16,124 nt of DNA from Catellatospora citrea (GCF_003610235.1 NZ_RAPR01000004.1:1-16124); one strand, 5' to 3'; numbered from the stretch's first letter, positions 6,517-14,691 are shown. Notes: generated by a model from the sequence alone, not told the origin. A program made the numbers and translations.

Positions 6517-7245
6517 CTACTGGACATCGCCGCCGTACACGTCCTCGTCGGGGACCTCCGCCACGCCTTCGTCGTAGATGGCATCCATGAACTCGTCGTA
6601 CGCCGTCTCCGGAACCTCCGGCCCGGCGAGCTGGTCCAGGTCCTCTTCCTCGAACTCGTCTTCGCCCCCAGCCGGTCGAGGGCCAGGGATGTGGCCGACT
6701 GCCACACCGGCCCCGGCCGACGCTGCACCGGTGCCCCCGGAGCGCTCCCACGCGGCTGTGTCCCTGTCGCCCCGCGGAGGCGTGAGCCACCGGCGGTAGA
6801 AACGGTCCTGTACGCCGGCCAGGAACGCGGCAGCAGCCGCCTCAGCGTCGCCCGTGGCCACGTAGACGTCCGCAACGCGGGTCATCGTGCCGGGGGAGAG
6901 CTTGAGCTGCTTGGCGGTGATCGTGCGGACCGCGCGGGCCGTGTCGTTCCGGTCCTTCACGTTGAGCACCACGGCCCCGTCGGCGGGCGCGGTGGCGACC
7001 CACGCCCGACGCACGCCGAAGTCGAGCTTGTCCAGCGAGTGCCTCCGCGGCTTCGGGTTCTTGCCGGCGTTCCATTTCTCGAACCAGCGCTGAAACGTAC
7101 GCCTGTCGACGCCCGCGATCTTGGCACCGTTCGTGACGCCGGCGGTACGCCGCAATTCCTCCGCCTTCTCGCGGAAAGTCATCGGGGGTTGCTGGATCTC
7201 GCGGCCGCGCATCATGTTGACCAGGCGGTCACCCAACCCGCTCAT
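6517..7245 (-). CDS. HTH protein resembling telomere terminal protein Tpg, acidic tail
   Basis: A 242-residue protein, second gene of a two-gene operon (ATGA overlap with the polymerase-like gene at 7242-7245). N-terminus MSGLGDRLVNMMRGR, then a helix-turn-helix at about residues 37-55 (TNGAKIAGVDRRTFQRW) and a basic stretch (GKNPKPRRH). A compact domain follows to about residue 153 (RTITAKQLKLSPG, AAAAFLAGVQDRFYRRW). The layout (HTH, basic region, small alpha/beta domain ending in a DVYF/DRFY-like element) resembles my memory of Streptomyces Tpg, the protein covalently bound to linear replicon ends. After it come a Gly/Ala linker (about 165-192) and about 45 very acidic residues (EDEFEEEDLDQL), unlike a classical Tpg of about 184 residues. 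Tpg homology is inferred; an ordinary HTH regulator is the alternative. Confidence 0.55.
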   Translation of the reverse strand: MSGLGDRLVNMMRGREIQQPPMTFREKAEELRRTAGVTNGAKIAGVDRRTFQRWFEKWNAGKNPKPRRHSLDKLDFGVRRAWVATAPADGAVVLNVKDRNDTARAVRTITAKQLKLSPGTMTRVADVYVATGDAEAAAAAFLAGVQDRFYRRWLTPPRGDRDTAAWERSGGTGAASAGAGVAVGHIPGPRPAGGEDEFEEEDLDQLAGPEVPETAYDEFMDAIYDEGVAEVPDEDVYGGDVQ

Positions 7246-8567
7246 TTCCCGTCCCCATTCCCCGCGACACGGCTGCTACGAGTCGCCTTGTGCTTGTACG
7301 CCCCGAGCTTCATCCCGGTCGGGTCGAGATTCCAGCCGGTCGGAATTGCGGCGACGCCGTCCTCGATATCGGAGGCATACCACACATTGTCCACGTCAAT
7401 CCACAGCGGCCAACGGTTCTGCTCCCGCCCGGTCTTCCACATCTTGCGCCAGCGATTCGCACGGTCCGTGGCGATGATGGAGAACCACCAGTCCGGCCGA
7501 TAGATCCAGTTCGTTTCGCTGGCGAGCATCCCGAGCGTCTTACGGCCGGATTCTTTGAGTGCTTTCAGAACCCGGTCAGCGTCGCGCGGGTCGTCGGTCG
7601 CCCCGGCCGCCGCCGCGTACGCGTCGCGCATCTTCCACGCCCACGGCCGCAACAATTCCGACCCGGCGGAAACTCGGCTGTCTTTGATCCGCACGCCGCC
7701 GTAGACGCCTTCCTCCGTCAACTGCTGGAGGAGCGCAACCGTTGCCGTGGAGATCCAGCGCGGCCCATTCTCCTGGGAGTAGCCTGCGGGGTCGGGCATC
7801 CGCTTGTCATTCCACGGCGACAGTTCGCACAACCACCAGCCGCCCATCTTCGGGTCGAATTTCACCCCGCCCTGCTTCAACTGCCACGGGGCCAGAATAG
7901 CGTTCGCGGCAGCTGCTATGTAGGCGCGATTCGCGTCGTAGGCGTGCGCGAATTTCATCCCGGACACGGGGGCGCGGAAATGGTCCGCGTGGAAATCGTC
8001 CTCAAATCCAGGGACCAATGCGATTTTGGGCTTCCACGTCGGCTGGAGCTTCTTCACGCCGACTGTCGTGACACGGCTGAGAACGGCCGTGCCGGCAATT
8101 CCGGTCGTGCCGTGGTACGCGCTGCCTGTGACTCGGTGCCAGAGCGCCAGGGACGTCAAGGTGCCCATGCCGTCGGCAGGGTCGGGGTCGAGCAGCGGGA
8201 ACGTGGCCGGTTCGATCGCGGGCAGGATGCCGACCCGCAGTGAGAGCCCTTCGCGGCGGAGCGTCGTCCAGTCCGCGAGCTTCTTGACCTCCCAGCCCTC
8301 TGACCGGATCTCGCGCAACAGGACGTGGTCGCCCTCGACGGCGGCCAGCTCGGCGCGGGTCGTGGGCAGGCGCATTGCGCGGGCCGCGTCCAGGTCCACC
8401 ATGACGACACCCTCGTCGCCGAACCGACTGGCCAGCCGGGTCGCCACCGACCCAAGGCCCGGCTCGTAGACGCCCGGCGGGACCGGATGGATGACCTCCC
8501 CGTCCGTCATGAGCATGTCTGCCCCGAGTTGGACGGCCTTGTAAGCGGCTCCCATAGCTGGACACAC
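7242..8567 (-). CDS. Divergent phi29-like family B DNA polymerase (palm motifs)
   Basis: A 441-residue protein (437 if ATG 8555 is used; GTG 8567 has GGAG upstream). The C-terminal half carries, in order, motifs that align by eye with protein-primed family B polymerases. Motif A is YDANRAY (Asp211; compare DxNSLYP). Motif B is KALKESGRKTLGMLAS (335-350; compare KxxxNSLYGKFAS). Motif C is WIDVDNVW (Asp391, Asp393; compare DTDS). DPTGMKLGAYKHK (415-427) matches a KLGYW-type element after motif C. The A-to-B distance of about 130 residues also fits phi29. The first 200 residues show no clear exonuclease triad, apart from a weak VMVDLD at 56-60. Changes in B (Asn/Tyr positions) mean activity is uncertain. 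It is coupled to the terminal-protein-like gene. Family assignment is my inference from motifs. Confidence 0.55.
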   Translation of the reverse strand: MCPAMGAAYKAVQLGADMLMTDGEVIHPVPPGVYEPGLGSVATRLASRFGDEGVVMVDLDAARAMRLPTTRAELAAVEGDHVLLREIRSEGWEVKKLADWTTLRREGLSLRVGILPAIEPATFPLLDPDPADGMGTLTSLALWHRVTGSAYHGTTGIAGTAVLSRVTTVGVKKLQPTWKPKIALVPGFEDDFHADHFRAPVSGMKFAHAYDANRAYIAAAANAILAPWQLKQGGVKFDPKMGGWWLCELSPWNDKRMPDPAGYSQENGPRWISTATVALLQQLTEEGVYGGVRIKDSRVSAGSELLRPWAWKMRDAYAAAAGATDDPRDADRVLKALKESGRKTLGMLASETNWIYRPDWWFSIIATDRANRWRKMWKTGREQNRWPLWIDVDNVWYASDIEDGVAAIPTGWNLDPTGMKLGAYKHKATRSSRVAGNGDGK

Positions 8568-8868
8568 TAGTCTCCGCCCGGGACGTGTTCACCAGCACGG
8601 CAACCGGCTTCGTCGTGGCGCAGTTTCAAGAGGTATCGCCGTGAGCTGGCGCTGGGGGTGGGTCGGCTCTTAGTCGTTGTTGGTTGTTCTCATGACGAGC
8701 GGGTGGTTGTGGAGGACATGGGTCCTGGTCTCGGTCGTCCTTTGGCTATGTTGCTCGCGCAGAGCGACAGCACCGGCCTGGCCGCGGTGAGGACTGGTCG
8801 GTGCTGTTCGGTCGTGGTGTTGAGCTCGCCGCCGCTCCGCCCGAACGGCCCCGGCTTGTCCGCGCCGT
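8568..8868. other. 300-bp gap upstream of the polymerase-like operon
   Basis: No ORF here has convincing codon use. The stretch 8670-8830 is rich in GTT/GGT runs and looks unlike the flanking coding DNA. It should hold the promoter of the minus-strand operon. TAGTGT on the minus strand (8569 down to 8564) could be a -10 element and overlaps the GTG start; no matching -35 was found. No tRNA, terminal repeat or attachment site was recognised. Confidence 0.4.
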
Positions 8869-9423
8869 TTAGGGCACTACCTGTTGTAGGAGGCCGTGTA
8901 CGAACGTCAGCTGGTACATCCCGCCGCTGTCGGCCGGTATGTCCACGGCCCACCGTGCCGGTACCTGGGGGTCGCGCTGCCGTGCTGCCGGGTATCGGGC
9001 CAGTACGTCGTCGACCACGCACGACCATGGTGCCAACCCCTGCACCGGCCCCAACTCCGGCACGGCGGTGTCCGGTGCCCGTACCAGCCATCCGTGCAGC
9101 ACGATATCGTCGGTGCCGACCAGTGCCTCCCAGCGCAGTTGCGGCCATAGCCCTGCCAGCCGCCATCGGTGTGCGGTCAACACCGCGTCGCCGTACGGCA
9201 CTGGCTGCCGCTCATCGGCCGGACCCAATGCTGCCTCGTACAGCGACAGCCCCTTGGGCGCGGACCTCGACCGCAGCATTGTCTGCCACCGGTGGTGTGC
9301 CTGCATGTACTGCGTGTGCGTAGCCGACAGTTCCGCGCACGCCGCTTGCACCAACTGCGGCTGGTAGTCGGACATCCGCCGTAGCAGCATCAGTTGGAAT
9401 TCCCGCCGGGCGAATCCTTTCAC
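8869..9423 (-). CDS. Conserved-looking hypothetical protein
   Basis: A 184-residue soluble protein, not recognised. The N-terminal third is helical (MSDYQPQLVQAACAEL, QYMQAHHRWQTMLRSR). The rest is mixed and Trp-rich (HRWRLAGLWPQLRWEAL, LAPWSCVVDDVLARYP) and ends in a short beta-like part. There is no signal peptide or membrane segment. GTG 9423 is preferred because TACGCT at 9435-9430 on the minus strand lies 6 bases upstream, the spacing for a leaderless start. ATG 9390 and ATG 9375 are alternatives, neither with a good ribosome site. Codon bias favours this strand over the plus-strand ORFs in the same interval. It is divergent from the metallopeptidase. Function unknown. Confidence 0.65.
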   Translation of the reverse strand: MKGFARREFQLMLLRRMSDYQPQLVQAACAELSATHTQYMQAHHRWQTMLRSRSAPKGLSLYEAALGPADERQPVPYGDAVLTAHRWRLAGLWPQLRWEALVGTDDIVLHGWLVRAPDTAVPELGPVQGLAPWSCVVDDVLARYPAARQRDPQVPARWAVDIPADSGGMYQLTFVHGLLQQVVP

Positions 9424-9530
9424 GGCGTGAGCGTAGGGGGCGGGGCGTCTCACCGTGGCCTGATCGACAGTTCACGACCGCGAGTGGGTATCGGGTACAA
9501 CAGGAGACACCCCGCGAAAGGACCGAGCAG

Positions 9531-10256
9531 ATGCCCGCCTGCCCCCGCTGGACCATCGCGCTCATCGCCGCTGTCGTGCTCACCTTGGGCTGCGGCGCGT
9601 TGCCCGAACCTGCCACCCCTGACGGCGGTGCGCCTCAGTCCGGTGCGGTTCCCACCGCCACCACCACCGGCGAACCCGACGGCACCACGACCGTCGACGA
9701 GTTCAAGAGGGACGCCCGCATCGCGGTCACCGAGGCCGAGGCCTACTGGTCCGGCGTGTTCAAAGCCTCCGGTGTCGCCTTCACTGCCGTCGGTGCCGTC
9801 ACGGCCTACCGCGACAGCGGCGACCTCGTCTGCGGCCGCGAACCGATCCCCGCCGACAACGCCGTCTACTGCCCGGCGGGCGATTTCATCGCCTACGACG
9901 TCGACTGGGCTGTGGTGGCGTTCCGCAGGATCGGCGACGCGTTCGTGTACTACCTGCTGGGCCATGAGTACGCCCACGCCGTCCAGGCCCGTCTCGGCAT
10001 CGAGCACCGCTACGGCATCGACCATGAACTCCAGGCGGACTGCATGGCCGGCGCCTACCTCGGCGACTCCGTCCGCAGCCGCCGGCTGCGGCTCGCCGAC
10101 GGCGACCTCGAGGAGTTCCGCCGCGGCCTGCTCGCCGTCGGTGACCCTGAAGGCCAGCCCTGGTTCGCCCCCGAGTCCCACGGCACCGTCGCCCAGCGCA
10201 CCGACGCGTTCTTCGCCGGGTACGAGAAGTCCTTGGACGCCTGCGATCTCAGCTGA
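9531..10256 (+). CDS. Secreted or lipid-anchored neutral zinc metallopeptidase
   Basis: A 241-residue zincin of the putative neutral zinc metallopeptidase (YpfJ-like) type. HEYAH at residues 145-149 gives the zinc-binding HExxH. The third ligand is probably Glu166 in HELQADCMAGAY, the HExQADCxAG element of this family. The N-terminus has a hydrophobic export helix (residues about 8-20) ending in LTLGC (Cys21), a relaxed lipobox, so it is either a lipoprotein or a secreted enzyme. A Pro/Thr/Gly-rich linker (22-55) precedes the catalytic domain. Four other Cys (101, 114, 171, 238) could form disulfides outside the cell. ATG 9531 has GAAAGGA eight bases upstream. The gene is monocistronic, closed by a hairpin terminator. 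The substrate is unknown. Confidence 0.88.
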   Translation: MPACPRWTIALIAAVVLTLGCGALPEPATPDGGAPQSGAVPTATTTGEPDGTTTVDEFKRDARIAVTEAEAYWSGVFKASGVAFTAVGAVTAYRDSGDLVCGREPIPADNAVYCPAGDFIAYDVDWAVVAFRRIGDAFVYYLLGHEYAHAVQARLGIEHRYGIDHELQADCMAGAYLGDSVRSRRLRLADGDLEEFRRGLLAVGDPEGQPWFAPESHGTVAQRTDAFFAGYEKSLDACDLS

Positions 10257-10265
10257 TCCAGGACC

Positions 10266-10299
10266 GCGGTGCTGTCGGCCTTCTGGCCGACAGCGCCGC
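10266..10299. terminator. Bidirectional hairpin terminator
   Basis: Fifteen-base arms 10266-10280 and 10285-10299 pair with a single G-T mismatch around the loop TTCT. It lies between the convergent stops at 10256 (+) and 10305 (-). Confidence 0.85.
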
Positions 10300-10304
10300 A
10301 CCGC

Positions 10305-11077
10305 TCACCCCACCGCACAGGCCCGGAAGCTGACACCCTCCAGGACCGGCACCATCCGGCTCACCCCCACCTCGGCCGCGATCGCCACATCCTGCGGATA
10401 CCCGTAGCCGGTCAGCTCCCGGCCGCTCGCACAATCTTGCAGCACCTGCGGGAACCGGCCCGCCACCCGCTGGTAGGCCGCCGCGGCGGCCTCCGCCTCC
10501 GGTGACAGCGGCCCGAACCCGTGCCGGTCCAGGGCGTCGACGAACGCCCCTGCACCCACAGATCCTCCACCGCCGGCCGCAGCGAATCGTCGGCCCGCCA
10601 CCGCTCACCACCGGCGACCACCGCCACCACCGTGTCCGGGTCGTCCGCGAGCCGGGCCGCGGTCCACGCCGCGGCCGCCGCCGCGTTGCGCAGCGACACC
10701 CCGACCACCGTGGCTCCCGTGTCGGCCAGACGCTGCGCGATCGTCGATCCGTTCGGCGACGGCAGCACCAGCCGCCGCACGCCGGCCGCGGTCCGGATCG
10801 TCGCCGGCGACAGGCTCACCGGATGCCGGGCGTCGACCTCGGAGCGGCCCACCGCCAGTAGCGCGTCATGGCGGCGGGCGTACTCGGACGCGCTCGCGTC
10901 CCGCCACCGGTAGGGGTACACCTCGATGCCCAGGTCCGCCGCGACGGTCAGCGCCGTGGTGAACGACAGCACGTCCACCACTGCCACGATCGTGGCTCCC
11001 GCGCCTACCGCGTCGGCGCCCTGCGGGCCCCAGTCGACGCGTACGCGGTATCCGGCCTGCTGATACGGGTTGATCAT
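10305..11077 (-). pseudogene. comB: 2-phosphosulfolactate phosphatase-like (ComB family), frameshifted
   Basis: From ATG 11077 the frame runs YRVRVDWG, VVDVLSFTTALTVAADLG, LPSPNGSTIAQRL, VAGGERW, SLRPAVEDLW and is then lost. The family sequence resumes one frame over (GAGAFVDALDRHGFGPLSPE to CASGRELTGYGYPQDV) and stops at 10305-10307. One added C at the CCC of 10555-10557 (plus strand) restores a protein of about 257 residues, normal for ComB. ComB hydrolyses 2-phosphosulfolactate in coenzyme M/sulfolactate metabolism; in bacteria without coenzyme M its true substrate is often unclear. Whether the break is real or a base-call error cannot be decided here. The -10 CAGAAT (11089-11084) six bases upstream suggests a leaderless mRNA. 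Confidence 0.8.
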
Positions 11078-11083
11078 CGGGCG

Positions 11084-11110
11084 ATTCTGTCGCATTGCGG
11101 CGTGCCGCAA
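11084..11110 (-). promoter_or_regulatory. Promoter and palindrome upstream of the ComB-like gene
   Basis: On the minus strand CAGAAT (11089-11084) is a good -10 placed six bases before ATG 11077. Just upstream, TTGCGG-CACG-CCGCAA (11110-11095) is a perfect 6-bp dyad with a 4-base spacer. Its TTGCGG arm lies near the -35 position, though only 15 bases from the -10. A repressor bound here would block the promoter. Confidence 0.5.
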
Positions 11111-11162
11111 GGCTGTGGGGTGGTACGGGTCGGCCCTTGCCGCCGCGGGACTCCCGACGGGC

Positions 11163-11321
11163 TCAGGGCTGCGGTTGTTCGTCCGGGTCCTGGGCGGTGG
11201 CGGTCGGCTGACCGATCACGTTGCCGGCGTCGTCGAGGCGGACGGTGAACGTCACGTTCAGCCGTTTGCCCCGGCACGTCTCGGCCGGGTCGCCGGGCTT
11301 GACCGGGGTCGGTGGCGCCAT
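11163..11321 (-). CDS. Possible small protein, 52 aa
   Basis: ATG 11321 to TGA 11163: MAPPTPVKPGDPAETC, then a strand-rich stretch (RLNVTFTVRLDDAGNVIG) and an acidic Pro/Gln tail. The composition and GC3 look coding. No good ribosome site is visible, and it starts 29 bases after the lipoprotein stop. It may be a separate gene or the displaced C-terminus of that frameshifted neighbour. Function unknown. Confidence 0.35.
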   Translation of the reverse strand: MAPPTPVKPGDPAETCRGKRLNVTFTVRLDDAGNVIGQPTATAQDPDEQPQP

Positions 11322-11350
11322 CCGGCGCTGACCTGCAGGAGGCCGGCAGA

Positions 11351-11914
11351 TCAGGCGGTCCACTGCGGCCCGACGGTCCCGGAGGTCGTCCAGGCCCCGC
11401 CCTCGCGCACCAGCGCGTACGCCAGACCACGCAGACCACCCCGGAACACCGACAGCGGCACCTGGGCACGATCGGCGCGAGCGCGACCAGCACACCGTTG
11501 CCGGCCCTGTGGACCTCTGACCCCTGGCCGGTCACGGCGGCACCGTCGGCGACGAACCGGACCGGCCCGTACGCCGCCAGAGCCGTCACGATGCCCGCGC
11601 GAACCCGATCTGGCAGGGCACTGGCCGACGGTCGCAGGATGTCTGCTCGATCACGTTGACGCAGGTGTGGTCGGCGACGAACGTCACCGACCCGGCGTAC
11701 GGTCACCGAGATGGACCGAGCCCGCCGGCGACTCGATCGCGACGGCGTACGCCGCGGCTGTCGCGTGACCGGGGGAGCCGACGGACCGGCGGCCGATGCC
11801 GACGCCGAACGACGCGGCCACCCTGCCCTCACCCGCGCAGCCGGACACGGCGAGCACCACCGCCGGCCCCAGCACGACCGTTGCGCCGCCCCGCCATCGC
11901 GCCCGCCACTGCAC
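11351..11914 (-). pseudogene. Putative lipoprotein, broken by three apparent base losses
   Basis: GTG 11914 starts a basic N-terminus, a hydrophobic helix and a good lipobox (LAVSGC), then Ala/Gly-rich sequence to SVHLGDRTPG. Coding character continues in other frames: SVTFVADHTCVNVIE, then ADILRPSASALPDRVRAGIV to LVALAPIVP, then VPLSVFRGGLRGLAYALVRE to QWTA and a stop at 11351-11353. Adding one C on the plus strand at about 11691-11693, one at about 11646 and one G at about 11464-11466 joins all parts into 188 residues. No family recognised. Three losses of a single G/C from short runs in one gene point to sequence error more than to decay. Confidence 0.55.
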
Positions 11915-11991
11915 GATCGACCGTCACCCCCCGCCGGACTCGAGGCTCTGCCCGACCACACCGCCGGTTCCGGCACACACGGCCGCCGGCG

Positions 11992-12719
11992 TCAGCCGAC
12001 CGGCTTCTCCCAGACGGAGACGTGGGACGGGCTCTCGTTCGTGAACGGCGCACGTGTCCAGCCGTCCCAGCGCTCGCGCAGCCGCAGCCCGGCCAACTGC
12101 GCCATCAGGTCGAGTTCGGCGGGCCACACGTACCGGAACGGAATGGACCGGTAGCTGCCCCGCCCGTCGACGACCTCGACGTAGTTCGAGCTCATCTGCT
12201 GGGTCGCCACGTCGTACAGGTCGAACGCCCACCCGCTCGCGCCCGTCTGGAACGGGACCGCCTGTTGCCCGGGCGGGAGTTTGCGTAGCTCGGGAACCAT
12301 GACCTCGACGACGAAGCAGCCCCCCGGCGCGAGGTGGGCGGCGACGTTGCGGAGCAGGCGACCTGCTCCTCCTGCGTGGTCAAATTCATGATCGTGTTGA
12401 AGACGAGGTACGCCAGCGAGAACGTCCCGCCGACGGTCGTGGTGGCGAAGTCGCCGATCGTCACCCCGATCGCATCGCCGCCGGGCTTGGCCCGCCAATC
12501 GGGCCACCATCGCCCGGACAGGTCGATCCCGTGCACCTGCACGCCACGTTCGGCAGCGGCACCGCGACCCGCCCGGTCCCGATGCCGAAGTTCGAGAGCA
12601 CGCCCACCGGCCGCGAGTCCGGCGAGCACGTCGGCCGTCACCGCGACGACGTCGTGCTGGAACATCTCCGACGACGAGTCGTCGTACCGCTGCGCGACGG
12701 ACTTCTCCGAAGTAGCCAT
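11992..12719 (-). pseudogene. SAM-dependent methyltransferase, multiple indels
   Basis: ATG 12719 (MATSEKSVAQRYDDSS) begins a class I methyltransferase of about 243 residues once frames are joined. Motif I, LEL-GIGTGRVAVPL-AERG, is split over two frames (extra T near 12590, missing G near 12553). VHGIDLSG is the motif II acidic strand end. AMVARL lies in a shifted frame (near 12496-12514). DFATTTVGGTFSLAYLVFNTI is the post-II strand, and after a further shift near 12351 comes RNVAAHLAPGGCFVVEVMVP. The C-terminus is intact (SYRSIPFRYVWPAELD to VSVWEKPVG). It would bind S-adenosylmethionine in the cytosol; the acceptor is unknown. It is divergent from the phosphotransferase gene. Confidence 0.75.
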
Positions 12720-12851
12720 CCTGGTCGATCACCGGCCGACCGTACGCCGACCGGATTCGGCCACGCACGGGCTTTTCCACGCGCCCGACCCGCTTGCCCG
12801 GCACCACCGGCCCCGGCATCATGGCGGATCCCCACCGAACGAAGGGCGATC

Positions 12852-13795
12852 ATGAACCGAACCTTCCTGCAGCCGACGGACTTCCCACGACCTGGTGGCG
12901 GACCAGTTCGGCGCCGACGCCGGCCGTCGCACTCGACCGGCTGACCGGCGGCACCAAGAAAGGCGTCTACCGGCTGCGCCTCGACGACCAGACGACCACG
13001 ATCGCCTACGTGTGGCTCCGGCGAGAACTACTGGCCACCCTCGCCGACCGTGCCCGACGACCGTTCGACGCGTCCGGCGCCGAACTGTTCGCCGCCGGCC
13101 ACGCGGCCCTCACCGCGGCCGACGTCCGGGTGCCGCGGCTGCTCATGCTCGACCGCGACGGCCACGTCGACGACATCGCGCTCGCCGAGGACGCCGGAGC
13201 GGTCACCCTCGAACGGCTGATGGGACAAGACCCCGCCGCGGCGGCCGCGCCGCTCGCCGCGCTCGGCGACGCCCTGCGCCGGATGCACACCACCATCGGG
13301 CGGCGCCGCCGCCGCAACGGCGATGCGCCCGCGGCGCGCCGAGGACGTCATCGTGGACCGCGCGCTGAGCCACCTCCACGAAGCAGCCGGGCGCGACGAC
13401 CGGATCGCCCACGCCCATGACCGGATCGCCGCGCACGTGCGCCACCTTCGCGGCCCGATCCCGGCCCGCGAGACGTACGGCCTGGTCCACGGCGAACTCG
13501 GCCCGGACCACGTGCTCGTCACGCCCGACGGCGAACCCGTCCTGATCGACATCGAGGGCCTGACGTACTTCGACGTCGATGGGAGCACACCTTCCTGCAC
13601 CTGCGCTTCGGCGACGCGTATCCGCGGCTGCGACCGGTCGACCTCGACCCGCATCGGTTGGAGCTTACCGGTTCGCACAGGTGCTGTCGCTGATCGAGGG
13701 CCCACTGCGGATCGCCGACACCGACTTCCCCGACCGGCCAGCGGATGTTGGACCTGGCCGAGTGGAACATCGCCAAGGCACTCGCCGTCCGCTGA
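12852..13795 (+). pseudogene. APH-like phosphotransferase, at least six indels
   Basis: ATG 12852 has GAAGGG five bases upstream. Joined frames give about 310 residues: MNRTFLQPTDF, HDLVADQFGADAG, VALDRLTGGTKKGVYRLRL (nucleotide-loop region), AEDVIVDRALSHLHEAAG, then YGLVHGELGPDHVLV, PVLIDIEGLTYFDV, EHTFLHLRFGDAYPRL, YRFAQVLSLIEGP and MLDLAEWNIAKALAVR. The HGELGPDHV and IDIEG elements stand where aminoglycoside/choline kinase-like enzymes have HGDxxxxN and the metal-binding IDxE/D, so the catalytic Asp is Glu and the Asn is His. I recall such HGELGPDH proteins in actinobacteria, so this may be the subfamily norm. Shifts lie near 12885, 12923, 13300-13340, 13581, 13666 and 13737. Substrate unknown; resistance function should not be assumed. 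Confidence 0.75.
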
Positions 13796-13841
13796 CATCG
13801 GCCCGGTGGGGTAGTGGCGGGCAAGCCCGGGGCGCAGGCGT

Positions 13842-14043
13842 CTACATCCCCTCAGGCGGGCTCTTGGCCTCGGTGCCGAGCACCTCGCCCTCCATGACGT
13901 GGTAGAACGAGGTGGTGTGGGCCCGTTGCCGTCGCCAACGCTTCGTAGAGGCGTTCCGGCTGCCGTGGTGACCTGTTACGAACGAACATCCACAGCAGCG
14001 CCCCGAACTCGGCCAGGTGCTCGAAGCGCGAAGAAGCGGCCAT
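13842..14043 (-). pseudogene. Short unrecognised gene fragment
   Basis: From ATG 14043: SRFEHLAEFGALLWMFVRNRS, shown in part as AEFGALLWMFVRNRS, then QPERLYEALATATG. One frame over come TTSFYHVMEGEVLGTE and AKSPPEGM, with TAG at 13842-13844. Removing one C near 13907 joins the parts (about 66 residues). No family recognised; it may be the displaced end of a longer protein or a small gene. Confidence 0.35.
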
Positions 14044-14080
14044 CGTCAGCGGGCTGCTCGACCGCCTCGCTGGCCGCTAA

Positions 14081-14691
14081 CTAGCCCGGGCGGGATCACA
14101 GCCCCACCCTGCGATACCCCCAGCACCTCGGCGATCTCCTTGCTCTTCCAACCCTCGACCTCGGCCAGGTAGGTCGCCGCCTGCTGGTGGCCGGGCAGGT
14201 CACGCAGGGCCCGCAGCGCGGGGCCGGGCGAGAGCCGGTCCAGCAGGTCGTCCTCCCACTCCGGTCGGCACTGCACATCGAGGTTGCCGATCGCCTGGTT
14301 GGCGACGGGCGGCCGCGCTGCCCGCCGAGGTCCAGCCCGGCTGCACCGCCACGATCTCGGCCAGCTCGCGGCGGTTGGCGTACGCCCGCAGCACGATGTT
14401 GCGGGCGATAACGTAGAGGTAGCCCATGCCTTGCCGGGCTTCTGGCTTCCATGTCCTGCACCTGCGGCCAGCGGAACGCCGCCCGTGCCCAGGTCACCTG
14501 GGTCACGTGCTCGGGGTCGAGCTCGGACTGGCTGAACCCGAGCACAGGTGCCACGTAGCGCCAGCAGTCGGTCCTCGTTGGTGCGCTATGAAGGCGGTGA
14601 ACGCGGCTTCCCAGCCGGCCTGCCGACCACGTCGGCGGGGTCGAACCTTCCACCCGCCGACTGCCTTCGCATCTGTCGGATCGACCCTCAT
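14081..14691 (-). pseudogene. ECF-type RNA polymerase sigma factor, several indels
   Basis: ATG 14691 has an excellent GGGAGGAG seven bases upstream. Pieces in different frames read GWEAAFTAFIAH, NEDRLL, RYVAPVLGFSQSELDPEHVTQ, TWARAAFRWPQVQDM (region 2, -10 recognition and core binding), YLYVIARNIVLRAYANRREL, then VQCRPEWEDDLLDRL, ALRDLPGHQQAATYLAEVEG and WKSKEIAEVLGVSQGGAV (region 4.2 HTH, -35 recognition). At least four shifts are needed. The end is uncertain: AVKSRPG and a stop at 14081 after one more shift, or an uninterrupted frame to 14046. Either is short of the usual VKSRLxRxRxxL tail. No anti-sigma gene is recognisable beside it. As read, it could not make a working sigma factor. Confidence 0.7.

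Noticed and set aside
7290..8243. 317-codon plus-strand ORF
   Set aside because: Antisense to the polymerase-like gene, Arg-rich, no recognisable domain, while the minus-strand frame has ordered motifs and an ATGA-coupled neighbour.
6508..8868. Linear-plasmid ends or terminal inverted repeats around the polymerase/terminal-protein pair
   Set aside because: No paired inverted repeats or telomere-like hairpin series found on both sides of the operon; it appears embedded in chromosomal DNA.
9450..10301. 283-codon minus-strand ORF
   Set aside because: Shadow of the zinc metallopeptidase, which has HExxH, an export signal, a ribosome site and a terminator.
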